Positions 46,316 through 57,090 of a stretch of DNA of 64,000 nucleotides are shown piece by piece. Position numbers and translations under genes: made by a program. The notes under the pieces are model-generated. The model ran no database searches. It was given only the letters and a program-made list of their open reading frames with translations, and had not been told where the DNA came from. Source of the DNA: Anaerosolibacter sp. (lineage in GTDB: Bacteria; Bacillota; Clostridia; Peptostreptococcales; Thermotaleaceae); assembly GCF_029240175.1 (NCBI RefSeq), contig NZ_JARBTM010000016.1, positions 186,001-250,000 on the forward strand. Reading direction: 5' to 3'. Position 1 is the stretch's first letter. The number at the start of each line of letters is the position of its first letter.

Positions 46316-47137
46316 TTATTTGTATATTGTTTCAACAGTCTTGTCAAAAACTTTTTCATGGGCCTTCTCAAAATCTTCCCCTTTGCCCAATTCTCGTAAA
46401 ATCTTATTTAAATCCTCTGATCCATTATTTTCTACCATGGATTTCATCATTTCAAAAGATCTTTTATAGGCAAGCATTTCATCAAGCTCATGAAAATCAT
46501 TTGTCAATTGTGCCACATCATAAGGAGCCTCTTCATATTCTAACCCTTTACCCCATTCATACCCTGTGTGCACATATTCTTGATATAGGGCAACCCCTTC
46601 TGTGAACCATAGGGGATAGTTCCCCCGCGTCAGGTCATCTACCAGCAGATGGGTAAACTCATGGACCATAGGCCCTTCATTCATAAATATTTCCTTCATA
46701 TCTGTGTTTTCTGGAATCCATTGTCTTGGAGATAGAATTTGAATCGTAGATGCATAGTATACCCCCATAGGAGGCTTTCCTTGCCTTAGATTTGCATTTT
46801 TCATAAGCTTTGTAGGATCTTCATAAATTACAACGGTGGTTTTTTTCTTCGGATAGTAGTTTAAAAGCCTGCTGGCTTCATCGTAATGCTTTTCAGATGC
46901 TTCTGCCACCAGTTCGATTACTTCTTGATCTGCTTCTTGATATTTTATGATAAAGTGTTCTGTTTCCCTTACACCAAAATCCTTTGTCTTATACTCAATG
47001 ATTCTAAATTGAACTTCGCGAAAAAGAGGATATAAGCTGATTTTCAGCACCTCTGCCCGGAACGCGCCCAAAAATAGTATCACTGCCAGAACAAGGTATA
47101 GGGAAACCCCTGTCTTTTTATGCAATACTCTTTTCAT
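46316..47137 (-). CDS. Peptidase MA-like membrane metalloprotease
   Basis: This 273-residue protein has one membrane helix (10-28). The outer part carries the gluzincin motif HEFTH (159-163) with the third ligand Glu180 in WFTEGVALYQEY. The family acts outside the membrane; targets are unknown. It is divergent from the subtilisin gene at 47362, and a WalR-type site lies between them. Confidence 0.88.
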   Translation of the reverse strand: MKRVLHKKTGVSLYLVLAVILFLGAFRAEVLKISLYPLFREVQFRIIEYKTKDFGVRETEHFIIKYQEADQEVIELVAEASEKHYDEASRLLNYYPKKKTTVVIYEDPTKLMKNANLRQGKPPMGVYYASTIQILSPRQWIPENTDMKEIFMNEGPMVHEFTHLLVDDLTRGNYPLWFTEGVALYQEYVHTGYEWGKGLEYEEAPYDVAQLTNDFHELDEMLAYKRSFEMMKSMVENNGSEDLNKILRELGKGEDFEKAHEKVFDKTVETIYK

Positions 47138-47238
47138 TTATATCCCCTCCCTTTATAAGAGTATGTATATGTTTCAACGGGAAGGAGAATGTCTGCTTTC
47201 TAAATGAATGATAAATGATTTACAGTATTATGTCAACT

Positions 47239-47255
47239 ATTACAAAACAATTACA
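47239..47255 (-). promoter_or_regulatory. WalR-type site in the peptidase MA/subtilisin gap
   Basis: On the minus strand TGTAAT-TGTTT-TGTAAT fits the WalR consensus fully. It lies about 100 bases from both genes, so either could be its target. Confidence 0.55.
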
Positions 47256-47361
47256 ATACATTACCAAAATCTCCATATCGAACACTTTATGACATGCCGG
47301 CATACATTGGTACTGAGAAAATGCAGTTTTGTCAGAAAATTAATGATATGGAGTGAGTTGA

Positions 47362-48660
47362 ATGAACCAGAAAATGATAAGAAAAAAGTTTGTTCACCCT
47401 ACAATTCTCAAACGGATTGCCGCTGGATCTAAGCAAACCCTATCTGTCATTGTATATAGCCAAAATCAGTGTGATCATATTCGAGAATGTATTGAAAAAG
47501 CTGGTGGAAAGATTAAATATGAGCTTCCAGCGATTCGAGCCATCGCCGCAGAAATTCCTGCAGAATCTGTAGATCACATTGCTGCTCATCACATGGTACA
47601 ATTCATCAATGATGATGCCAAGGTATTTAAATGCATGGATTTTGCCTCCTTAGCCGCCAATGCAAGCTTGGTAAATGATGCAGGCTACACAGGGAAGGGC
47701 ATAGGCATTGCAGTTCTGGACACGGGTGTCTATCCCCATCATGATTTGGTAAGGCCTACCAATCGTATCGTAGCCTTCAAAGATTTCATCAATAACAGAG
47801 CACAGCCCTATGATGATGATGGCCACGGAACCCACGTAGCTGGCATTGCAGCAGGGAACGGCCTTAGCAACGAACGCTATAAAGGAATTGCACCAGAAGC
47901 AAATATCATCGGTGTAAAAGTCCTGGATGAAGAAGGGAGTGGTACTACCTCCGATATTATCGCTGGTATTCAATGGATCATCGATAATAAGGATAGATAC
48001 AATATCAAAGTTGTTAATATGTCGTTTGGCTCTCCCGCCGATAACAGCTATAAAGATGATCCTCTAGCCAGAGCTGCTGCCGCCGCTGTACAAAGCGGAT
48101 TAACCGTAGTAGTTTCAGCCGGTAACAGCGGTCCAAATGCTCGTACTATTTCCACTCCCGGTGTCACCCCATCAGCTATTACTGTCGGTGCAGTAGATGA
48201 CAACCGTACCTCCACCTACGCTGATGACTTTGTCGCAGATTTCTCCAGCAGAGGTCCTACCCCTAGTGGTGCTGTAAAACCAGATGTGGTTGCACCGGGG
48301 GTCAATATCACATCCCTATCCAATACAGGTCCTACGGCTTATGTAAGTCACTCTGGAACTTCCATGGCATCCCCAATGGTTGCAGGTGTCGCAGCACTTA
48401 TGTATGAGCAGGACAAAAATCTTTCTCCTGCAGCAGTCAAAAACAAAATCATGAGCACCTGCGTAGCTATTGGAGAGCCTAGAACGGCTGAAGGTTCTGG
48501 CATTATCAATATTGACAAGGCTCTGAGTGTAGAAAATATTTCGCTGCCCACCACACCCAGTCAAGATTATCCTAGACAAAGATTTGGCCGGCCTAGACGC
48601 CAAAACCCAGGAATGCGTTTTGATCCCAGTCTGCTAGCTATGCTGTTCTTGTTTTTATAA
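47362..48660 (+). CDS. Subtilisin-like S8 serine protease
   Basis: This 432-residue protein has an inhibitor-type prodomain (about 25-85), then the S8 domain with triad Asp120 (VLDTGVYPHHD), His155 (DGHGTHVAG) and Ser334 (SGTSMASPMVAG). No signal peptide or membrane helix is seen at the front, so it may be intracellular or leave by another route. The tail is Pro/Arg-rich and ends in a short hydrophobic run (LLAMLFLFL). GGAGTGA precedes ATG 47362. Confidence 0.92.
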   Translation: MNQKMIRKKFVHPTILKRIAAGSKQTLSVIVYSQNQCDHIRECIEKAGGKIKYELPAIRAIAAEIPAESVDHIAAHHMVQFINDDAKVFKCMDFASLAANASLVNDAGYTGKGIGIAVLDTGVYPHHDLVRPTNRIVAFKDFINNRAQPYDDDGHGTHVAGIAAGNGLSNERYKGIAPEANIIGVKVLDEEGSGTTSDIIAGIQWIIDNKDRYNIKVVNMSFGSPADNSYKDDPLARAAAAAVQSGLTVVVSAGNSGPNARTISTPGVTPSAITVGAVDDNRTSTYADDFVADFSSRGPTPSGAVKPDVVAPGVNITSLSNTGPTAYVSHSGTSMASPMVAGVAALMYEQDKNLSPAAVKNKIMSTCVAIGEPRTAEGSGIINIDKALSVENISLPTTPSQDYPRQRFGRPRRQNPGMRFDPSLLAMLFLFL

Positions 48661-48667
48661 CATAAAG

Positions 48668-48691
48668 AAGCCTGGCTTTTTCGCCAGGCTT
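48668..48691. terminator. Convergent terminator between subtilisin and M23 genes
   Basis: Perfect arms AAGCCTGGC / GCCAGGCTT with a 6-base loop and T residues on the plus side. Confidence 0.88.
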
Positions 48692-48694
48692 TTA

Positions 48695-50122
48695 TTAGTA
48701 TTTTACATAGGATAACGGATTCACAGCCTTACCGTTCTTTCGCACTTCAAAATGAACATGGGGTCCTGTACTTCGTCCAGTATTTCCTACCTCTGCAATT
48801 TTTTGTCCTTTATAAACCTTATCACCTTTAGAAACTACATTCTTGCTATTATGACCATAGACGGTCTGTAGGCCATTTCCATGGTTGATAATCACTACTT
48901 TCCCATACCCGCTTTGAGTACCTGAAAAGCTCACGGTTCCACCATCAGCTGCATAAATCGGTGTTCCAATCTTATTGGCGATATCAATTCCATCGTGATT
49001 TCTTCCCCATCGCCAGCCAAATCTGGATGTCAGCCTTCCTCTGGCAGGATTACTAAATGAACCTGTGGCTACTGTTAACGGCTTGGGTTTTGTACCTTGC
49101 AGTACAACTTGCTTTTCTGGTTGCGCAATGATCTTTTCTTCTAAGATCTTTCGCTCTACCTCTACACCATTTTGACGGATTACTTCCGCCAAAACTTCCC
49201 TTTCACCATCTTTACCCTCAACCTTTATCTTTTTATCTCCCTTATAGAGGGCCGATGTATCTTCCAGCACAATCTCACGGGGAATTTTTTCATCATATCT
49301 TACCTTTTCCACCGTAGCTACGGTCAAAAGAGGTTTTGCCATAAGCAGATTTATTTTTTGTTTTAGCTGAAGTTTTTCGGGATTTACCCCTGGATTTGCA
49401 GACTGTAATTCTTCTACCTTCAAACCATACTTTTTTGCAATACTCCAGAAGCTTTCTCCGCTTTGAACCTCATGGGCCTTGATTTCGTCAGTTCCTTGCT
49501 GAATCAGCTTCAGCGCTTCCTCTGGCGTTTTAATCTGATTAAATTCTGCATCTATTTCTGCGATTTCCACCTTTTCCCCAAAGGATACCTGGGCATAGGT
49601 GTTTTCTTCGCTGCCCGTATAGGCATCTTGCACTTGGCCTAAGACCTTCTGGGCTTCTTCCTTAGTAGATACGGCTACGATCACCTTGTCATTTGCTTTG
49701 ATACCAAAGGCTTTCACCTGAAAATGCATCATTTCTTTGACTGCCGTCCGCAGTGTATCGGCCTTCGTCAACTCTTTTTTCTTTGCTCTGGTTTTCTCAT
49801 AAACAATGACCTGATTTAGTACAATTTCCCGGTTGTATGTACGATGAAGGTTTGACTGCATTGTTTCGACAATCTTAGAAAAATCTTCCTTCTCTCGAAC
49901 AATTGCTACCATCTTTCCATCAACTTTCACGGCATAGGCTATGTTCTGAACATAGAGAAAGACAGCCAGAAAACATAAAGCTATTGCGGATATAGATGCT
50001 ATGGCAATTTTACGTCGATCTTTTCGACTCATATGGTCAAAACGTGCGATATATCTTCTTAGTCGTATATTTGATTGTGCAATGAACCGCTTTACGTGCT
50101 CAGGGAATTTGCTGTTCGGCAT
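48695..50122 (-). CDS. M23 endopeptidase with G5 and LysM domains
   Basis: This 475-residue protein has a membrane helix (about 42-62), a G5-like region, a LysM repeat (HEVQSGESFWSIAKKYGLKV) and a second G5 stretch. The C-terminal LytM domain has zinc ligands in GRNHDGIDIA and GPHVHFEVRKNG. It would cut peptidoglycan cross-bridges at the cell surface. A WalR-type site stands about 80 bases upstream, which fits known WalR control of wall hydrolases. Confidence 0.92.
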   Translation of the reverse strand: MPNSKFPEHVKRFIAQSNIRLRRYIARFDHMSRKDRRKIAIASISAIALCFLAVFLYVQNIAYAVKVDGKMVAIVREKEDFSKIVETMQSNLHRTYNREIVLNQVIVYEKTRAKKKELTKADTLRTAVKEMMHFQVKAFGIKANDKVIVAVSTKEEAQKVLGQVQDAYTGSEENTYAQVSFGEKVEIAEIDAEFNQIKTPEEALKLIQQGTDEIKAHEVQSGESFWSIAKKYGLKVEELQSANPGVNPEKLQLKQKINLLMAKPLLTVATVEKVRYDEKIPREIVLEDTSALYKGDKKIKVEGKDGEREVLAEVIRQNGVEVERKILEEKIIAQPEKQVVLQGTKPKPLTVATGSFSNPARGRLTSRFGWRWGRNHDGIDIANKIGTPIYAADGGTVSFSGTQSGYGKVVIINHGNGLQTVYGHNSKNVVSKGDKVYKGQKIAEVGNTGRSTGPHVHFEVRKNGKAVNPLSYVKY

Positions 50123-50203
50123 TGAAAAAACTCCCTTCTAATTTTTCTATTGTTTTTCACTGCTTCTATTTACACAAGTGTTCATTCATGCATTTTGCAT
50201 TTC

Positions 50204-50220
50204 TGTAACATTTATGTAAC
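50204..50220 (+). promoter_or_regulatory. WalR-type site upstream of the M23 peptidase
   Basis: TGTAAC-ATTTA-TGTAAC on the plus strand matches the WalR consensus at every position. It stands 82 bases before the ATG at 50122, in the opposite orientation to the other two sites relative to the gene. Confidence 0.6.
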
Positions 50221-50385
50221 ATTCCTAAGCTTTTTTATTATATCAATACTCCTATGTTTAATCAACCCCTAACTGGGTAACTATATTCGTTCTATTCCGA
50301 CAGGGTTTGTATCTTATGTAGCCATCCTCAAAATTTTTCCATAATATGGACAACCTTTTCTTTATTCTATGTACAAAATGCTAAA

Positions 50386-51903
50386 TTATTCCTTATTATA
50401 TTTCAGCCATTCTTTAAAGTTTTGTCGCCACTCTTTGTCTGTCACTTGTTCACAGAGGTTGATGAAACCCTCGGTGTTTGCATTTTTAAATTTGTACTTA
50501 TCAAAGTATACCTTTAATACCTTGAAAAACTGCTCATCTCCCAAATTATTTCTTAGATCCTCCACAAACATAGCACCCTTATAGTACACCATCACTTGGT
50601 ATTCTATGGAGTCCTTGAATTTGTTTATACTTCGATATACTGCTTCATTTACATTGGGGTCACTATTTCGATAGGCATCATAGTAGCGAACAATCATATT
50701 TTTGTAGATTTGCTCCTTCACTTCTTTGCCATATTTCTTCTCATAATAAAGAAGGGTCGAGTACTCTGTCAGTGCTTCGTCTAACCATGGCTCATTGACT
50801 TCGTCATTACCCACAATACCATACCACCATTGATGAGCTGCTTCATGGGCCACCACATATTCTAAAATATCCTTCTGCTCCTCCTGATAAAGTCCTTCAT
50901 CTATAAAGACAAGATTGGGATACTCCATGCCTCCAATGAAAAAATCTGCTGCTGCTACGGAAAATTGCTCATAAGGATACTTTCCAAAACACTCGTTAAA
51001 TATTTTGATAGAATCTTTGGCTGTGTCTAAAGCTATTTCTCCATATTGGTCTTCGAAGTAATAGGAAAATATCTTAACGCCATCCACTTCATCCTCTAGA
51101 ACCTTGAAACGATCACTGGTAATCATAGCAAAATCTCGAACCGATTTGGCATCTATGGTCCATACAACTTTCCCATCATTATTTTCTTTTTTGGTGATAT
51201 TTCCTGTGGTAGCTAATGTATATTCCGTGGGTAATGCCATAGCAACCCTATAATTTCCCACTTCGCTATAGAAAGGATCTCCAATGGCATAGTAAGGCTC
51301 TAGGTTCCAACCCCTATGATCAAATACCGCTGCTATGGGATACCAATTGGCGATACTGATGGTATTCTGTCCATAGCCAAATCTGCCATAACTGGGAGGA
51401 ATTTTTACTGTATAAGCCATCTCTAATACAATACTTTCACCTACTTCCAATGGTTTTCCGAGATTGACTTTTAGGATCGTATCTCCTTTTCCCATGATCA
51501 GATGGGTCAATACTTCATTGTTCTTCTTTACAGAGGAAATACTGATATTCCCCTCCTCGAACCCTCCTGGATAGGCAAATTCCATTTCACCTTTCTCAAA
51601 AGGCACCGTGGTCTCTGATTTGAAAGTATTGGGATAAAGATGAAAATAGAGAGCATTGAAGCTTCGATCTGAGGTATTGACATACTTTACTTTCTGGGTG
51701 GCTGTCAATATTTTTTCTACGGGATCCAGCTGTGCATTTATGTCATACTCATTGATATTTTTTCCTGTAGGTATTCTTACACCTGAATAAACAGATGCTA
51801 CTTTTTCTATCATTTGATATTTTGCTGCAACTGCAGATAAGGATAAGATTAACAATACAATGGTGAATGCAGCAAATCTTTTGTTCAGTCTAAACTTTAC
51901 CAA
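50386..51903 (-). CDS. M1 family metallopeptidase
   Basis: This 505-residue protein has an N-terminal helix (8-27), perhaps a signal anchor, and a gluzincin domain with HEAAHQWW (about residue 345) and the downstream Glu in EPWLDEALTEYSTLLYYE. The substrate motif GGMEYPN is in place. It is a zinc aminopeptidase-type enzyme acting outside the cell. Confidence 0.9.
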   Translation of the reverse strand: MVKFRLNKRFAAFTIVLLILSLSAVAAKYQMIEKVASVYSGVRIPTGKNINEYDINAQLDPVEKILTATQKVKYVNTSDRSFNALYFHLYPNTFKSETTVPFEKGEMEFAYPGGFEEGNISISSVKKNNEVLTHLIMGKGDTILKVNLGKPLEVGESIVLEMAYTVKIPPSYGRFGYGQNTISIANWYPIAAVFDHRGWNLEPYYAIGDPFYSEVGNYRVAMALPTEYTLATTGNITKKENNDGKVVWTIDAKSVRDFAMITSDRFKVLEDEVDGVKIFSYYFEDQYGEIALDTAKDSIKIFNECFGKYPYEQFSVAAADFFIGGMEYPNLVFIDEGLYQEEQKDILEYVVAHEAAHQWWYGIVGNDEVNEPWLDEALTEYSTLLYYEKKYGKEVKEQIYKNMIVRYYDAYRNSDPNVNEAVYRSINKFKDSIEYQVMVYYKGAMFVEDLRNNLGDEQFFKVLKVYFDKYKFKNANTEGFINLCEQVTDKEWRQNFKEWLKYNKE

Positions 51904-52057
51904 TAAAATCCCTCCCTATGCTATTTCTGTGCTTATATAACTATATGTTAGGCTTTTTCCAATATGTACATATTTTCTTGCCTGGCTTAATTTCCACCCA
52001 GAGGTTATGATATAATAGAATTAATCCAAATGACGAAGGAAAGGGAGGATGAGCTGA

Positions 52058-53107
52058 GTGCGCTTTATCAAACAGACTGTAGATTTCGACTTGGGCGATA
52101 CCCCTATTGAGAATATCTTTATCAATGATTTTATGCCTATGGCAAATGGAACCTATGTAAAGGTTTATCTTTTAGGTTATAAGTATGCCCATGATGATGA
52201 CACTTCTTTGTCTTTGGACAACCAGACCATTGCAAAACATCTGAGCATCCCTTTATCCGATGTATTGGATGCCTGGGACTTCTGGGAGAAAAAAGGGATC
52301 ATTCGCAAACATGCTGTAGAGGAAGAAGACAGGGCCCAATTCATTGTAGAGTTTTTAAGCCTTAAACAATTATACATACATAACAACTTCAAGAGTATAC
52401 AAATTAGAAATGATGCTGAGGAGGCTGAGAAGAGCACTTATACCTCTTCACCCGGGGATTTGATTGAAGCCAACAAGGTCCCTGAAATCAAAGATATGTT
52501 CTATCATATCAACCAGCTGGTGCGAAGAAGTCTTGTCCCTAATGAGATGATGAAAATCCTTGAATGGATTTATAATTATAATATGGATCCTGATCTCATT
52601 GTTCAGGCCTTCATGTATTGCATACAGCAGAAAAATATCAAAAACATAAAGTATGTAGGGGCTGTTATCCGCAGCTGGTACGATAACGGGATTACAACTG
52701 CTGAAAAACTGGAGGAGCATCTTTCTAAAACAGATGGGAGATACGTTCAGTATGATAAGATTTTTAAAGCCCTTGGCTTTCATTTTAGGGAGCCTTCCGA
52801 GGCAGAAAAGAAAACCATGGACACTTGGTTGGATGACTGGGAATTTAGCTTAGAAGTAATCTTGAAAGCTTGTGAAAGCTCTAAAAAGACTTCTAATCCC
52901 AATATCAATTACATAAATAGTATTTTAGCCGCTTGGAAGACTGGCAATGTAAAGTCTGTTGACGACATTCCTGAGCCGCGTTCTGTGGAGAAATCAATTA
53001 CAAAGAAACCGGCAAAGCAAACAAATAATAGATTCCATAATTTTGAACAACCATCATTTCAATATACCAACGAGGAATTAGAGGATTTACTGAGAAAAAA
53101 GAAATAG
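52058..53107 (+). CDS. DnaD-domain replication initiation protein
   Basis: This 349-residue protein has a winged-helix front (about 20-95, SLSLDNQTIAKHLSIPLSDV) and two DnaB_2-type repeats (GVIRSWYDNGITTAEKLEEH-like VGAVIRSWYDNGITTAEKLE and ILAAWKTGNVKSVDDI). Such proteins load the replicative helicase at the origin. GTG 52058 has GGGAGG 9 bases upstream. The next gene is the ATPase loader. Confidence 0.9.
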   Translation: MRFIKQTVDFDLGDTPIENIFINDFMPMANGTYVKVYLLGYKYAHDDDTSLSLDNQTIAKHLSIPLSDVLDAWDFWEKKGIIRKHAVEEEDRAQFIVEFLSLKQLYIHNNFKSIQIRNDAEEAEKSTYTSSPGDLIEANKVPEIKDMFYHINQLVRRSLVPNEMMKILEWIYNYNMDPDLIVQAFMYCIQQKNIKNIKYVGAVIRSWYDNGITTAEKLEEHLSKTDGRYVQYDKIFKALGFHFREPSEAEKKTMDTWLDDWEFSLEVILKACESSKKTSNPNINYINSILAAWKTGNVKSVDDIPEPRSVEKSITKKPAKQTNNRFHNFEQPSFQYTNEELEDLLRKKK

Positions 53108-53121
53108 GGTAGGTGTTAACC

Positions 53122-54105
53122 TTGCATAATCCATTCGTCAAAGAAATACTACTCGGCTATGAGAAGATTAGAGACCACGAGCACAGAGAGCTAGAAAAGA
53201 GAAAGCAACATCTATACAGCTTGGTTCCAAGGATTAAAGAAATTGAAGAAGAAATTTCAAAAACTGGTATGATGGTTGCTAAGGTCATCCTTACCAATCC
53301 ACAAAACCATGAAGAAGCTTTGCAGAATATCAAAGACAAAATGGATCAATTAAAGCAGGAAAAAGCCATTCTGATGACAGAAAATAATTTTCCATTAAAC
53401 TATTTGGCGTTAAACCATCAGTGTCAGTCCTGTAAAGATACAGGTTTTTCATCGGAGGGGCAGAAGTGTAATTGCTTTAAACAGCGACTCATCAATCGGG
53501 CTTATGAAATGTCCAATATGTCTAAGGTTTTGTCAGAAGAAAACTTCCAATCCTTTAATCTCGATATCTTCTCAGATAGCAAATATAAGGATGAAGAGCT
53601 GTCTCCAAAGCAAAACATGCAGAATATCCTGAGCATCGCTGAGGGTTTTACGATCAACTTTGACCGAAATCTAAAGGAGAACCTATTCTTTTATGGCTCC
53701 ACCGGATTAGGTAAAACCTTTATGTGCAATTGTATTGCCAAATCCCTTTTGGATAAGGGTAAAATTGTTGTTTATCAGACAGCCTTTAAAATCCTAGAGA
53801 TTTTAGAAAACTATAAATTCAATAACAACCGAACCTCTGAAGTGGAAATGGCCTATCAGCTTCTATTTGACTGTGACCTTTTGATCATTGATGATTTAGG
53901 TACAGAGCTGACCAATGCCTTTACCAATACGGAAATTTTCAATATCATTAACTCCCGCTTGATTCAGGGAAAAAAGATACTGATCTCTACAAATCTTTCT
54001 CCGATCGAGGTCGCCAACATTTACAGTCAGAGGGTGTCCTCCAGGATTTTTGGTGAATTTACAATCCTTAAGTTCTACGGGAAGGATTTGCGCTGGGAGA
54101 AGTAG
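53122..54105 (+). CDS. Helicase loader ATPase, DnaC/DnaI type
   Basis: This 327-residue protein has a four-Cys zinc site (CQSCKDTG, then KCNCF, about 101-121) and an AAA+ domain with Walker A GSTGLGKT (about 192-199) and Walker B LLIIDDLGTE. It would place the DnaB helicase on DNA with the DnaD protein upstream. TTG 53122 is preferred, with AGGTG 6 bases before it; the frame is open to GTG 53113. The gene follows the DnaD gene by a few bases. Confidence 0.9.
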   Translation: MHNPFVKEILLGYEKIRDHEHRELEKRKQHLYSLVPRIKEIEEEISKTGMMVAKVILTNPQNHEEALQNIKDKMDQLKQEKAILMTENNFPLNYLALNHQCQSCKDTGFSSEGQKCNCFKQRLINRAYEMSNMSKVLSEENFQSFNLDIFSDSKYKDEELSPKQNMQNILSIAEGFTINFDRNLKENLFFYGSTGLGKTFMCNCIAKSLLDKGKIVVYQTAFKILEILENYKFNNNRTSEVEMAYQLLFDCDLLIIDDLGTELTNAFTNTEIFNIINSRLIQGKKILISTNLSPIEVANIYSQRVSSRIFGEFTILKFYGKDLRWEK

Positions 54106-54206
54106 CTTCTATTATTTCAAGATTTTACTAGAGAAAATTTCATCGTTTCGTGTTGACTTATGCTGTTGTATCCTGTAATATATATAACTGTGGTACAAAA
54201 CAGTAT

Positions 54207-54282
54207 GACCCATTAGCTCAGCAGGTAGAGCACTTGACTTTTAATCAAGGTGTCCCGCGTTCGAGCCGCGGATGGGTCACCA
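54207..54282 (+). tRNA. tRNA-Lys (anticodon TTT)
   Basis: A complete cloverleaf with acceptor GACCCAT / ATGGGTC, anticodon loop CTTTTAA and T-loop TTCGAGC. The CCA end is encoded at 54280-54282. Confidence 0.97.
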
Positions 54283-54287
54283 CCTTT

Positions 54288-54322
54288 GCTAGTGTGGCTC
54301 AACGGTAGAGCAGCTGACTTGT
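54288..54322 (+). pseudogene. Broken tRNA-Thr (5' half, anticodon TGT)
   Basis: The acceptor and D-arm (GCTAGTGTGGCTCAACGG, then TAGAGC) and anticodon start (CTGACTTGT) are those of a tRNA-Thr. At 54323, within the anticodon loop, it breaks into unrelated AT-rich sequence. No anticodon 3' arm or T-arm follows. Confidence 0.75.
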
Positions 54323-54358
54323 TGATTTTGCGCAATATGCGTATATAGCATTTTCTCA

Positions 54359-54490
54359 GTTAGCAGTTAGCAGGTTAGCGGTTTAATACGAAAAAAACCA
54401 CAAGGATTTATCATCTTTGTGGTTTTTATATGTGGCTCTATCTTATCTTTAATTCTTTTGCTGCTAACGGCTAACTGCTAACCGCTAACC
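54359..54490. repeat. Inverted GTTAGC repeat element with an inner terminator
   Basis: Tandem GTTAGC-type units at 54359-54386 face the inverted units GCTAAC at 54460-54490. Between them is a strong hairpin (AACCACAAGG / CTTTGTGGTT) with T residues (54391-54428). The right end abuts the purA stop codon at 54494. Confidence 0.7.
54391..54428. terminator. Terminator inside the GTTAGC element
   Basis: AAACCACAAGG pairs with CTTTGTGGTTT around an AT-rich loop, with A residues before and T residues after. It could end the tRNA unit on the plus side and purA on the minus side. Confidence 0.8.
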
Positions 54491-54493
54491 TCC

Positions 54494-55801
<1,308 letters not shown>

Positions 55802-55945
55802 TTATGATAAAGTAGTATTCTACTTTTATGATAATTTTTAATTTCCGAACATCCACAACTAATACTATCAAATATACCCTTTGTCGTCAATAAATTTACG
55901 AATATTTATTTGTATACCTATTTTTTTATTCGTTAATTGTACTCC

Positions 55946-56653
55946 CTATTCTCTTACACGTTCTATGTACACTTGTTCTTCACTGTTTACTGCTGCCAGC
56001 TCAACTTCTTCAATGCTGTTAATTCCCTTTTCCTTTAGTACATCCATCAGCCACTCTAGTTGTAGTCCTGCATAATCCAAATTTTCCTGTATTAGCCGTT
56101 GATGAATGATCAGTGGCAAAGCAATTTCTCTCCCTTTTCTTGCTGTACCAATCTGAGCTATCATGGATCCTCTATCTTTTTGCTTAGGTACCACTGTCAT
56201 TTGCCCTGTATTTTCTAGAATTGCAAACTCCACATCAGCTACGCTGGTGTACCCTAATCTTTTGAGTTCATCTATAAGTTCTCCTAAGCTAACTTTTGCT
56301 GATTTCAGGTTATCTTCTGAAATCTTACCTCTGTGAATCAACGTCTTGGATTTTCCTTGGATGTACTCCTCCATGCGCTGATTTGTTCCTAGTCGCTTCA
56401 TCAGATAAAATAGTCCAATAAAAATTCCTATTCCTAAGAATGAGCGGCCTAAGCTTTCCGTGGCTAGTGGTCCTGCCGCCATGGCACTCACTACAAATAG
56501 ATTCACCAAATCATAGTTGGTTATTTGGTTGACAGATCGCTTTCCCAAAAGCCTAAAGAGAAATAAGATCATAAAAAAAACAATAATTACCTTAAAGGAA
56601 TATGCCATATTGTCCTCCTGCCCGTTCATATTTCTACGGGTAATATAACGCAA
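55946..56653 (-). CDS. DUF421 (YetF-type) membrane protein
   Basis: This 235-residue protein has three membrane helices (about 18-35, 47-67 and 72-88). An outer/cytosolic alpha-beta part follows, with the DUF421 pattern (NLKSAKVSLGELIDELKRLG, VADVEFAILENTGQMTVVPK). The function is unknown; a role in spore or membrane homeostasis has been proposed in related species. Confidence 0.85.
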   Translation of the reverse strand: MRYITRRNMNGQEDNMAYSFKVIIVFFMILFLFRLLGKRSVNQITNYDLVNLFVVSAMAAGPLATESLGRSFLGIGIFIGLFYLMKRLGTNQRMEEYIQGKSKTLIHRGKISEDNLKSAKVSLGELIDELKRLGYTSVADVEFAILENTGQMTVVPKQKDRGSMIAQIGTARKGREIALPLIIHQRLIQENLDYAGLQLEWLMDVLKEKGINSIEEVELAAVNSEEQVYIERVRE

Positions 56654-56706
56654 ATATCCCTGAAATATACAAAAGGTGCCTAAGTTTCCTTAGACACCTT
56701 CAGCGA

Positions 56707-56916
56707 TTATTCGCCTTTACTTGCTAAATATTCGTTTAGATCATTTATTAAAGCATCTACATTTAGTCCATGAACCATTGCTGCATCTGCAATGCTTTCC
56801 ATAGAAGATGCAGGGCATCCTAAGCAATGTAATCCATGTCTCATAAAAATAGGTGCTGTCTCTCTATCCATTCTTAATACATCCGCAATAATCATATCCT
56901 TTGTTACTTTTGCCAT
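56707..56916 (-). CDS. DUF1858 domain protein
   Basis: This 69-residue protein has the family core GLHCLGCPASSMESIADAAM with a CxxC motif. It may bind a metal or act in redox sensing; its function is unknown. An AAGGAGG site precedes ATG 56916. Confidence 0.88.
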   Translation of the reverse strand: MAKVTKDMIIADVLRMDRETAPIFMRHGLHCLGCPASSMESIADAAMVHGLNVDALINDLNEYLASKGE

Positions 56917-57090
56917 CTTACTTCCTCCTTATATTGGTTTAACAATCCACTAACATTATATCATTTTTCAGGTGAAAACAAACATTATTTTCTAGGGATT
57001 TATCTCTCCTTTACTCAATGTTCACTATGATATCTATCCTTTTTATTATCCCTTTAAACAATATCTTCTAAACAGTAAAATTTTTATGAC

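Noticed and set aside
48316-48603. Minus-strand open frames inside the subtilisin gene
   Set aside because: They are shadows of the S8 coding sequence, which keeps all catalytic residues on the plus strand.
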